DNA from: Diaphorobacter sp. HDW4B
GTDB taxonomy: Bacteria > Pseudomonadota > Gammaproteobacteria > Burkholderiales > Burkholderiaceae_C
DNA: 64,000 bases
NCBI RefSeq assembly: GCF_011305535.1
Contig: NZ_CP049905.1
Span: forward strand, 62,001-126,000
Reading direction: 5' to 3'
This document shows, one piece after another, positions 57,100-64,000 of this stretch; position 1 is the stretch's first letter; each line of letters opens with the position of its first letter. The notes below the pieces were generated by a model. That model saw nothing but the letters and a program-made list of their open reading frames with translations. It was not told where the DNA came from and made no database searches. Both the position numbers and the translations under genes were made by a program.

Positions 57100-60000
57100 T
57101 CAAAACAGCGAGCCCTGCTCCGGCACAGGGGCTGGCGGAGCGGCTGAAGCGGCTTTCGGCGCGCTGGGAAGGCCCGTATTGTCCGCTTTGGCGAACGGCC
57201 TTGCAGACTGGGGCTCAGAAGACGTACGGATCGAGCCATCTTCCAGCACTTCCAGCAACCTGCCATCACCACTCAAGAACGCTGCATGCACCTCGCCTTC
57301 GTGGCCCAGTTGCTGGCTGACAGCCCGCAAGTAGCGCTGCAATTGCTCGATGAGCTGCGGTTGCTTTTGCGGCGATGGGGCACTCTTGTAATCCAGCACC
57401 CACCATTGCACGCCCTTGTCTGCCGTGGCCTTGCGACGCACCAGACGATCAAGGCGCAGACTCTGGCCTTGAAAGACCAGCGGCGCTTCGTTGATGGCGC
57501 GGTCGATGATGGTCTGGTCCCACGCCCAAGCGCCCTCGCCTTGCAGAATCTTTTGCGCGATCGTGGTCGCGTTGCGCGCCTGTTCGGGCGTCAATTCAAA
57601 CTCGCGCGCCAGACGCGACACGCGTGCCTCGCTCCAGCCGGATGCGCACAACTGCGCAAGTGTTGGACCCACCACGCCTGCATGCTCCAGCAGTTGGTGC
57701 ATGGCCTCGCCCTGCCGGGTGGCGGGCGTCGATGGCGTCTGCGCGGTCACGGGAGGCAAGGCATCCGTGACGGCTTCGCTTTGCGTAGCCTGCTGCTGCG
57801 CGGATGCGGCTTCGTAGACCGGCAATTCCAGAATGCGCGCGACCGTCGCCTCGAATGGATCGAACTGCGCCGACGCCGCCTCAGGCGCGGGCAGGTCTTC
57901 GACGCAGTCTTCCAGTCGCGTCCACCAGCTTGCCGATTGCGATGCCTTGCCCGGCTGGGTTGCAGAGATCACAAGGCATTCCTTGGCCCGCGTCATCGCC
58001 ACATACAGCGTGTTCAGTTCTTCGCGCTTGCGTTCGCGCTTTTCCGATTCGAGCAGCGCTTCGGCACTCGGCGGCGGATTCGACTCGCTCGCAAGAAAAA
58101 CGAAATGCTGCGGATACTCATGCTCGCCCGGCCAGTCGACCAGCGCGCCCATGGTCTCGGCCTTCTGGCCTGCAGCGTCGGTGTCGAGCATCAGCACGCA
58201 ATGCGCTTCGAGCCCCTTGGCACCATGCACGGTGAGCAAGCGCACGGCCGTCAGATCCGCACGCCCCGGTGCCTGCATGCCGGGCCGCTTCATCGCGCGC
58301 ACAAAGGCATAGGGCGTGAGATAGCGACCGCCATCAAGCGCCAATGCCGACGCCAGCAAGGCACGCAGATTGGCAAGCACCGCCTCGCGCTGCGTGAGCG
58401 GCGACGCGGCGGCGAATCGCGCAAACACATCGGCATGTTTGTAGATGGACTGCAGCGCATCGTGCGGCGGATCTTTCTGCACCCAACCGCGATACATCTC
58501 CAGTCGCGCTGCGGCATCCTGCAGCGGCGGGGAGAGCTGCTCGCGCCCGCCGGTCACCACGTCAAACCAATGGGCGTTTTCCCATTCCGGCTGTTTGCGC
58601 AGCAAGGCAATTTCAGTGAGCGCATCGTCGGGCAATCCGAACAGCGGCGACTTGAGCGCTCGCGCCAAAGAAAGGTCATGCGCGGTGGACACGAGCACAT
58701 CCATCAGCGCGATCAGATCCTGCACTTCCGGCGTTTCGCACAGCTCGGTTTTTTCCGGCTGAACGCAGGGAATATGCAGCGCACGCAGCGCCTCTTCCAT
58801 CTCAGCCAAGCGCGCACGCTTGCGCGCCAGCACCATGATTTCCTTGGCCGGAATGCCGCTCGCGATCTGCGCGGCCACCCATTGCGCGGCCTGCGCGCTT
58901 TCGCGCATGCGCAGCGTTTCTTCGGCTTCGTGACGCGGCACCGTCAGGCTGTCGCGCCAGATGGCGGGCGCATCCAAATCGGCGCTCCCGTCGTCGTCCG
59001 CCGCATCGTCCGCAATTTTGGGCAAGCGCCAGAGTTGCCCCGGCACCTCCGATTCGGTCGTGTGTTCGCGAAAGCCCGAATATTCCTGCAGTTCCTGTGC
59101 GGCCAGCATGACATGGTTGACCGTCGCGATCACGCCCTTGGCATTGCGGCGCGTGTGATCGCAGGCCAGCACATCGCCCTCCAGACCTTCGCGCACAAAG
59201 GCCTGCGCCGCCAGAAACACCTGCGGCTCCGCGCGACGAAAACGGTAAATGCTCTGCTTGGGATCACCCACGATGAACACGCTCGGCGCACCCGAACCAC
59301 CGCCGGTGCCCACATAGCTCGACAGCCATGCATGCAGCGACTGCCATTGCAGCGGATTGGTGTCCTGAAACTCATCGACCAGCAGATGCCGCACGCGCGC
59401 ATCCAGACGTTCCTGCACCCAGCCGCTCAGAATCTCATCGGACAGCAGCTTCATCGCCGTGCGCTCGACATCGTTCATGTCGATCCAGCCACGCTCGCGC
59501 TTCAACGCGCCGAACTGCGCGATCAGCACGCGCGCCAATCGCGCCACGCGTTGCTGGTGCTGCCAGGCGGTGTGCTGGCGCTGCGCTGCGCACAGTTGCT
59601 GCAGTTCGACTTCTGCCTCCTGCGCCGCTTCGAACTTGCGCAGATGTTGCGTGAGCCGATCTTCCTTGGCCACGAAGAACGCGGAGCGCAGCAAAGCCAA
59701 ACGTTGGTCGAGATGGGTTTGCAGGAACGCATCGACCACCGCATCGCCGGCTTTCTGCGGCGTCTTGGTGCTTTCGCTTCCAAGCGATTTGGCCCATGCG
59801 TGCCAGCGTGCGAAAGCCGCTTCGCTCGCGAGCGATTCGCTGGGCTTGTCCAATCCCTCGAACTGCGGAAACTGCTCGGTGAAATGCGGCACGGAAGCAT
59901 CGATCACGCCCATCTCATCGGCCAGCGTGAACTCCACGCGCTTGGAAAGCGCCGCCTCCAATGCGCGATGCGTCTGGAATCGGCCATGCAGCGCGACCGA

Positions 60001-60591
60001 CTCTTCGTAGTCTGCGCGCAAGGCGGCATCTTCGGTCACTGCGGCAAGAAACGGCCGCCACACTTCGCGCACGGCCTCGGCATCGTTCTCCAGCAATTCG
60101 TAATGTGCGGGCAGTCCCAAGTCTTGCAGAACCTGCAAGGGTGCCGTTCCCAACAGCGCTGCAAACCAGCTGTGGAAGGTGCGAATCTGCACCGGCCTGC
60201 CGCTGTCCAGCGTCTTGCGGTACAGCTTTTGCAGCGCTACCGATTGCTCCTTCACGCGCAGCGCATCGACGCCGCGTGCGAGCAATTCCTTTTCGAGTTC
60301 GTGCGCGGGTTTGTCGGCAAAATCTTCGAGCCATTCCTGCAAGCGCTGGCGCATCTCGCCCGCTGCTTTCTTGGTGAAGGTGATGGCGAGAATTTCATGC
60401 GGCTCGGCACCGTCGAGCAAGGCGCGCAAGATGCGCGAGACCAGCATCCAGGTCTTGCCCGCACCGGCGCAGGCTTCCACCGCCACGCTGCGCTGCGGGT
60501 CGCAGGCAATCGCGTAGAAGGCCTGGCGCGAAACCGGCTGGCCGTTGTGTTCGTAGGCCGCCGTGTGATGATTGATCGTTGTCGTCGTCAT
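57100..60591 (-). CDS. addA: AddA-like helicase-nuclease (UvrD-type, double-strand break repair)
   Basis: A 1163-residue superfamily 1 helicase with C-terminal nuclease. Motifs: Walker A VEACAGAGKTWMLVSRILRA, motif Ia AITFTKKAAGEM, motif II LLVDEFQDTNPLQWQSLHAW, motif III VFIVGDPKQSIYRFRRAEPQ, motif V LLTVHGAKGLEAHCVLMLD, motif VI ELNTLYVAMTRAKECLVIS. The end has the PD-(D/E)XK-type WWVLDYKSAP with lysine. With AddB it unwinds and resects DNA ends for RecA-dependent repair, replacing RecBCD. The ATG at 60591 overlaps the addB stop by 4 bp. Confidence 0.88.
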   Translation of the reverse strand: MTTTTINHHTAAYEHNGQPVSRQAFYAIACDPQRSVAVEACAGAGKTWMLVSRILRALLDGAEPHEILAITFTKKAAGEMRQRLQEWLEDFADKPAHELEKELLARGVDALRVKEQSVALQKLYRKTLDSGRPVQIRTFHSWFAALLGTAPLQVLQDLGLPAHYELLENDAEAVREVWRPFLAAVTEDAALRADYEESVALHGRFQTHRALEAALSKRVEFTLADEMGVIDASVPHFTEQFPQFEGLDKPSESLASEAAFARWHAWAKSLGSESTKTPQKAGDAVVDAFLQTHLDQRLALLRSAFFVAKEDRLTQHLRKFEAAQEAEVELQQLCAAQRQHTAWQHQQRVARLARVLIAQFGALKRERGWIDMNDVERTAMKLLSDEILSGWVQERLDARVRHLLVDEFQDTNPLQWQSLHAWLSSYVGTGGGSGAPSVFIVGDPKQSIYRFRRAEPQVFLAAQAFVREGLEGDVLACDHTRRNAKGVIATVNHVMLAAQELQEYSGFREHTTESEVPGQLWRLPKIADDAADDDGSADLDAPAIWRDSLTVPRHEAEETLRMRESAQAAQWVAAQIASGIPAKEIMVLARKRARLAEMEEALRALHIPCVQPEKTELCETPEVQDLIALMDVLVSTAHDLSLARALKSPLFGLPDDALTEIALLRKQPEWENAHWFDVVTGGREQLSPPLQDAAARLEMYRGWVQKDPPHDALQSIYKHADVFARFAAASPLTQREAVLANLRALLASALALDGGRYLTPYAFVRAMKRPGMQAPGRADLTAVRLLTVHGAKGLEAHCVLMLDTDAAGQKAETMGALVDWPGEHEYPQHFVFLASESNPPPSAEALLESEKRERKREELNTLYVAMTRAKECLVISATQPGKASQSASWWTRLEDCVEDLPAPEAASAQFDPFEATVARILELPVYEAASAQQQATQSEAVTDALPPVTAQTPSTPATRQGEAMHQLLEHAGVVGPTLAQLCASGWSEARVSRLAREFELTPEQARNATTIAQKILQGEGAWAWDQTIIDRAINEAPLVFQGQSLRLDRLVRRKATADKGVQWWVLDYKSAPSPQKQPQLIEQLQRYLRAVSQQLGHEGEVHAAFLSGDGRLLEVLEDGSIRTSSEPQSARPFAKADNTGLPSAPKAASAAPPAPVPEQGSLF

Positions 60592-63155
60592 GCCCAGAAA
60601 TCCTTGCGGCAAAGGCCGCGCGCGGCGCAGTATCCGCAGACCGCGCCCTCGCCCAACGCGGGCATGGGCGCGCCTTCATCGATGCGCGCCATGTCGCTCA
60701 AGATGCCCTCCACCAGCTCGTCGCGCAGATGCACCACATCTTCCTGTTCATAGGTGCGCGTCTCGCCGCGCTCGCCCACATTCACATAGGCCGCGCGCAG
60801 CACGTCGTCCTGCAGCAGCGCGGCGTAGAACGCGAGCTGTATGTCCTCGGAGCCCGCTGTGATGCGCTTGCGCGTGACCTGCTCGTTTTCGGTCTTGTAG
60901 TCGATCACCAGGCGCACCGCACCACCACCATCACCGCCGCCATCGGGCCGCGTCACGTCGATGCGATCAAGCTTGCCGACCAGCGTGAGATGGCCGAGCG
61001 GCTGCGTCGCATCGTGCTCCGCCACCTTGAAGCTCGCGCCCTCCGCTTCATGCTTTCCAAGCCAGCGCAGATAGCCATCGCGCAGCGCGGGCCAGCCTGC
61101 GGAGAACGGCAGAAAATCGCCCTCGTCCAGATGCAGCTCGCGCGTGGCACGCGCCGCCGCTTCGTTCATGAGCGCAATGCGTTCATCGGCATCGTCGGTG
61201 TGCTTGTCCGCAAGCGCCACGTGAAAGTGCTGCAGCGTCGCGTGCAGCCAGGTGCCGAAGTCGCGCTTGTCCACCTCCGCATCCAGCTCGTCGGCCTCCT
61301 GCAGACGCAACTGGCGCAGAGCGTAGAAGCGATAAGGGCAATGCCGCAGATCGGAATATGCCGACGAGGACAGCTTCAAAACAGGCAACTGCGCTGCCGA
61401 CGGTGCGGGCATATGCAGCAATCGCACCGGCACCTCGCGCGCCACGCGGGCATCGTTGCCACCCTTGCCGCCGGCATCCAGCTCCAGCGCAAGCACCAAC
61501 GGGCTTGCCAGCAAGGGCTCACCGCCATCGTCGCTGGTGCGCCAGAGAATATCGACATGCGGCACGCGCATGGCCTGCGCCCAGGCAGCGCGTTGTGCCA
61601 CTTCGAATTCGTCGCGCGTCGGCAGGCCCAAGTCTTCGCGCTGCGTGCGCGTCCACGAACCCGGAGGTTCCGGCGCGGTCAGCATGCGTTTTTCATCGCA
61701 GCCCGGCAGCACCAAAGCGTTGAACGGGCGCGCCAGCAACTGCGACATGGGCAGCACGATGACCGGCGAGTCGCGCTCGGAATCGGGCCGAAACCGCCCC
61801 GCTTCCATCACATCATTGGCCCAACTGTTGAACTGCGAAAGCCCCATGCGGCGATCCGATCCGCTGAGCTGTTCGAAGTCGGCCTCCAGACCTTCCTGCA
61901 AGCGCAGTTCCGCCAGCACTTTGGCACCGGCCAAGTCTTCGTTCATGGACTCCCACACACCCGTCTGCTGCAACTGGCCGCGCAGCGCGATCAGCCATTG
62001 GGTGAGCGTCTTCGAGCCCTTGAGTTCTCCGCGCCACGCGTCGATCTGCTCGCACAGCGCAACGACTTCCGGCTTGTTCTTGGGCTCGTAGCGGCGCGCC
62101 TGACTCCATTGCCGCACGCCAAGGCCGCGCAGCCAGCGTTCGAGTTGCGGCAGCGCGGGCACCGTCTCTTTCGGCAGATGCTTTAGCCAATCGAGCACAT
62201 CATCACTCGCCGCATGCCACGCCGCGGCACGCAAGGTCACCATGATCTGCGCGGCCTTGCGGGTGGTGGACAGCGTCCAGCCGTTCTCGTCCTTGACCTC
62301 CACGCCCGCCTTTTCCAGCAAGGCGACGATGCGGCGCGTGAGCGCACGGTCGGTGGCGGCCAGCGCCACCGGAATATGCCCCTCAGCGAGATGCTGAATC
62401 ACGCAGGCAGCAGCCAGTTGCGCCTCATCTTCCGCATCGAGCGCCTGATGCAAGGCGACCAGTTGCGTGGGCTCGCCGGTTTCCGCTGAAAAGGATTCGG
62501 GCAGCGAAATCGCCAGCCCCGCATCACCCCAATGCTGGAGCAAGGTCTTCGCGAGGGGATCGGGATGAAAGCCTTCCAGCGCAATCAGCATGTGCACCGC
62601 ATTACGCACGCCTTCGCCAAACAGCACATCGGTGGGCGGATCGGTGGCCAGCACCCATTCCAGTGCGACCTTGGCAGACGCCGCCTCCAACTGCAGCGAC
62701 TCCGCCGTCACCGGCAGACTCAAATGCGTGCGGGCGGTTTCGGCCCAGGCCTCGCGCTCATCGGGTGCCACCGACGCCGCGAGCGTGGAAAGCTGCTGCG
62801 CCATCTCCAGCATCAGGCCGAGCATGGCATCGGTCTGCGCACCAAACCCAGCCGATTCGAGCAGGCTTCGGCCGGTCAGCGCGTCGCACGCCACATCCAT
62901 CTGAAAGCCGCTGTGCGATGGCGGTTCGGCGCCCAACATGGTCGCCCAGTTGCGCGTGGTCTCGAAGCGCGGCATGAAGCCGTCAGGGAACAGCGCCGCC
63001 CATTGCTTCTGGGCCTGCGCCATCAGATGCGCATAGGGAACAAGCACCACGACGCTTGCCGGATGCACCCCGCGCGAGGCCGTTTCCTGCGCCACACGTG
63101 TGAGCACATGCTTCCAGCCCTCGGCCACCAAATTGTTTATCGCTATTACTGTCAT
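60588..63155 (-). CDS. addB: AddB-like PD-(D/E)XK nuclease with Fe-S cluster site
   Basis: An 855-residue protein with a degenerate helicase-like N-terminal part (VVVLVPYAHLMAQAQKQWAA) and a C-terminal nuclease domain. The nuclease has LVIDYKTENEQVTRKRITAG with Asp and Lys and QLAFYAALLQ. Four cysteines match an AddB iron-sulfur staple: one in LRHCPYRFYALRQL and a Cys-x2-Cys-x5-Cys at the C-terminus (VCGYCAARGLCRKDF). No intact Walker A is seen, as expected for this subunit. It is the first gene of addB-addA; 108 bp separate it from divergent trxA. Confidence 0.87.
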   Translation of the reverse strand: MTVIAINNLVAEGWKHVLTRVAQETASRGVHPASVVVLVPYAHLMAQAQKQWAALFPDGFMPRFETTRNWATMLGAEPPSHSGFQMDVACDALTGRSLLESAGFGAQTDAMLGLMLEMAQQLSTLAASVAPDEREAWAETARTHLSLPVTAESLQLEAASAKVALEWVLATDPPTDVLFGEGVRNAVHMLIALEGFHPDPLAKTLLQHWGDAGLAISLPESFSAETGEPTQLVALHQALDAEDEAQLAAACVIQHLAEGHIPVALAATDRALTRRIVALLEKAGVEVKDENGWTLSTTRKAAQIMVTLRAAAWHAASDDVLDWLKHLPKETVPALPQLERWLRGLGVRQWSQARRYEPKNKPEVVALCEQIDAWRGELKGSKTLTQWLIALRGQLQQTGVWESMNEDLAGAKVLAELRLQEGLEADFEQLSGSDRRMGLSQFNSWANDVMEAGRFRPDSERDSPVIVLPMSQLLARPFNALVLPGCDEKRMLTAPEPPGSWTRTQREDLGLPTRDEFEVAQRAAWAQAMRVPHVDILWRTSDDGGEPLLASPLVLALELDAGGKGGNDARVAREVPVRLLHMPAPSAAQLPVLKLSSSAYSDLRHCPYRFYALRQLRLQEADELDAEVDKRDFGTWLHATLQHFHVALADKHTDDADERIALMNEAAARATRELHLDEGDFLPFSAGWPALRDGYLRWLGKHEAEGASFKVAEHDATQPLGHLTLVGKLDRIDVTRPDGGGDGGGAVRLVIDYKTENEQVTRKRITAGSEDIQLAFYAALLQDDVLRAAYVNVGERGETRTYEQEDVVHLRDELVEGILSDMARIDEGAPMPALGEGAVCGYCAARGLCRKDFWA

Positions 63156-63263
63156 AGCATCCTATTGCGCGGCCATACCGTGATGCGGGGAATCAGTTTC
63201 TGTCACAATGATCCTTAATGTAAACGCTACAGCCATATCAAATAGCTCTATCAAGGAAAGCCA

Positions 63264-63599
63264 ATGGCAAACGATCTCATCAAACATATTTCGGACAGCA
63301 GCTTCGAAGCCGACGTGCTCAAGGACACCGGCGCGGTTCTGGTGGACTACTGGGCCGAATGGTGCGGTCCCTGCAAGATGATCGCCCCGATCCTCGATGA
63401 CGTGGCGACTGCCTATCAGGGCAAGCTGACCATCGCCAAGATGAACGTGGACGAAAACCGCGAAATCCCCGCCAAGTTCGGCATTCGCGGCATCCCCACA
63501 CTGATGTTGTTCAAGAACGGTGAACTGGCCGCCACCAAGGTCGGTGCGCTGAACAAGTCGCAACTGACCGCGTTCATCGACCAGCAACTGGCCGCTTAA
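63264..63599 (+). CDS. trxA: Thioredoxin TrxA
   Basis: A 111-residue canonical thioredoxin. The active site is [20 protein letters not shown], and [20 protein letters not shown] carries the cis-proline. It keeps cytosolic protein thiols reduced and serves ribonucleotide reductase. AAGGAA precedes the ATG at good spacing. The trxA-rho order is common in proteobacteria; 316 bp separate the two here. Confidence 0.97.
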   Translation: MANDLIKHISDSSFEADVLKDTGAVLVDYWAEWCGPCKMIAPILDDVATAYQGKLTIAKMNVDENREIPAKFGIRGIPTLMLFKNGELAATKVGALNKSQLTAFIDQQLAA

Positions 63600-63915
63600 A
63601 GCCAACCAGAAACCGCCTGCGCCCCGCCTTCGCCAATGGCAACGAAGGCTCCGCGCAGCGGCTTCAAATACCCCTTCTTTCGCAGCTTTTGACGTTGCGT
63701 GTCAGCGAAATGATGCAAGCCTTGGTAAATGGCTCTGCTATATCGCTGAATTTTCTGTAATAATCCAGTTCGATCTCTTCGCCGCATTTCGTACGAATCC
63801 TGTACAAAAATCACGGCCCTGTTCAAGATCATCGGCTTGCCAAGCGCCATATCCGGCCCGCACGGCTTACAGCTCTCCCAGATTTCAAAATCCGCTCCGT
63901 TCAGGAGTCACCCCA
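63600..63915. other. Leader region of rho
   Basis: The 316 bp between trxA and rho contain no convincing gene. The region turns AT-richer after about 63660, as expected for a promoter and long leader; rho leaders are often autoregulated. I could not fix a promoter: TTGACG at 63689-63694 is a possible -35 without a clear -10. Confidence 0.55.
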
Positions 63916-64000
63916 TGCACTTAAACGAACTCAAGGCACTGCACGTGTCTGAAGTCCTCAAGCAGGCTGAAGAGCTTGAGATCGAAAACGTCGGCCGCAT
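63916..64000 (+). CDS. rho: Transcription termination factor Rho, N-terminal start (cut by window edge)
   Basis: The first 28 codons are present and run off the window: MHLNELKALHVSEVLKQAEE then LEIENVGR. This matches the Rho N-terminal helical bundle of proteobacteria. TCAGGAGT lies seven bases upstream of the ATG, and trxA precedes it. Rho is the RNA-dependent helicase ending untranslated transcripts. The functional domains are beyond the edge. Confidence 0.92.

Noticed and set aside
57286-60753. A 1155-codon open frame on the plus strand over addA
   Set aside because: It is an antisense shadow of addA with shadow-type composition and no motif. The minus strand shows all helicase motifs.
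63596-63850. An 84-codon minus-strand frame between trxA and rho
   Set aside because: No ribosome-binding site, no recognised family, and it overlaps the expected rho leader region. It may be chance; I left it out of the gene list.

Overview
The window is a piece of a high-GC betaproteobacterial chromosome. Gene content and order point to the Comamonadaceae (Comamonas/Delftia/Acidovorax group). The arguments are the thiO-thiS-thiG-thiE run, the ECF sigma-DUF3619-DUF3106-RDD cluster facing ilvB-ilvN-ilvC-leuA, nadE-glnB, gloB and a methyltransferase back to back beside rnhA and mltD, dnaX-ybaB-recR beside the SRP RNA gene, a Bug-type receptor, and addA-addB beside trxA-rho. Almost all of it is core chromosome; the only clearly mobile DNA is at 51.8-53.4 kb.

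Layout. 0-2.4 kb: end of a thiamine (thiazole) operon. 2.5-9.5 kb: acyl-CoA metabolism (3-hydroxyacyl-CoA dehydrogenase, crotonase, Crp/Fnr regulator, kinase plus acyl-CoA dehydrogenase pair) and a TRIC-type membrane protein, split by a 677-bp gene-free region carrying an inverted pair of structured repeats. 9.5-15 kb: a LysR regulator and a three-gene ABC importer. 15-18 kb: nadA-nadB. 18-20.2 kb: an IclR regulator and a PBP7-like peptidase. 20.2-25.9 kb: the branched-chain amino acid cluster ilvB-ilvN-ilvC-leuA on the minus strand, with a leucine-rich leader peptide and attenuator before leuA. 26-30 kb: sigma factor cluster, diacylglycerol kinase, LOG family enzyme. 30-32 kb: nadE-glnB. 32-37.3 kb: mixed housekeeping (CheW, inorganic pyrophosphatase, DUF proteins). 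37.4-40.5 kb: moaA-GNAT-moeA. 40.5-46.6 kb: thioredoxin-like protein, GT-C-like membrane protein, rnhA, methyltransferase, gloB, mltD. 46.7-51.6 kb: an NMT1-type receptor, a MAPEG protein, recR-ybaB-dnaX. 51.7-53.4 kb: SRP RNA, a truncated integrase and a complete IS3-family element. 53.5-57 kb: cyclase, Bug receptor, flavoprotein. 57.1-63.2 kb: addA-addB. 63.3-64 kb: trxA and the start of rho.

The most interesting signals are not ordinary genes. (i) Three 131-135 bp intergenic elements (13.5, 22.1 and 34.3 kb) share conserved linkers, while their arms differ between copies and keep pairing. All three lie in the same orientation, each downstream of a minus-strand gene. (ii) A second structured repeat family forms the inverted pair at 5.7-6.25 kb. 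(iii) A 15-residue leader peptide with six leucines precedes leuA, with mutually exclusive hairpins. (iv) A run of nine A in dnaX is followed by early stops in both alternative frames, which predicts a short gamma product of about 395 residues beside the 673-residue tau. (v) One acetyltransferase gene seems to need an ATT start codon. (vi) gloB and a methyltransferase are divergent with overlapping start codons. (vii) An integrase stump next to the SRP RNA gene is cut by an IS3 element that has no target duplication.

Starts were chosen by eye from ribosome-binding sites and family length. No database search was possible.
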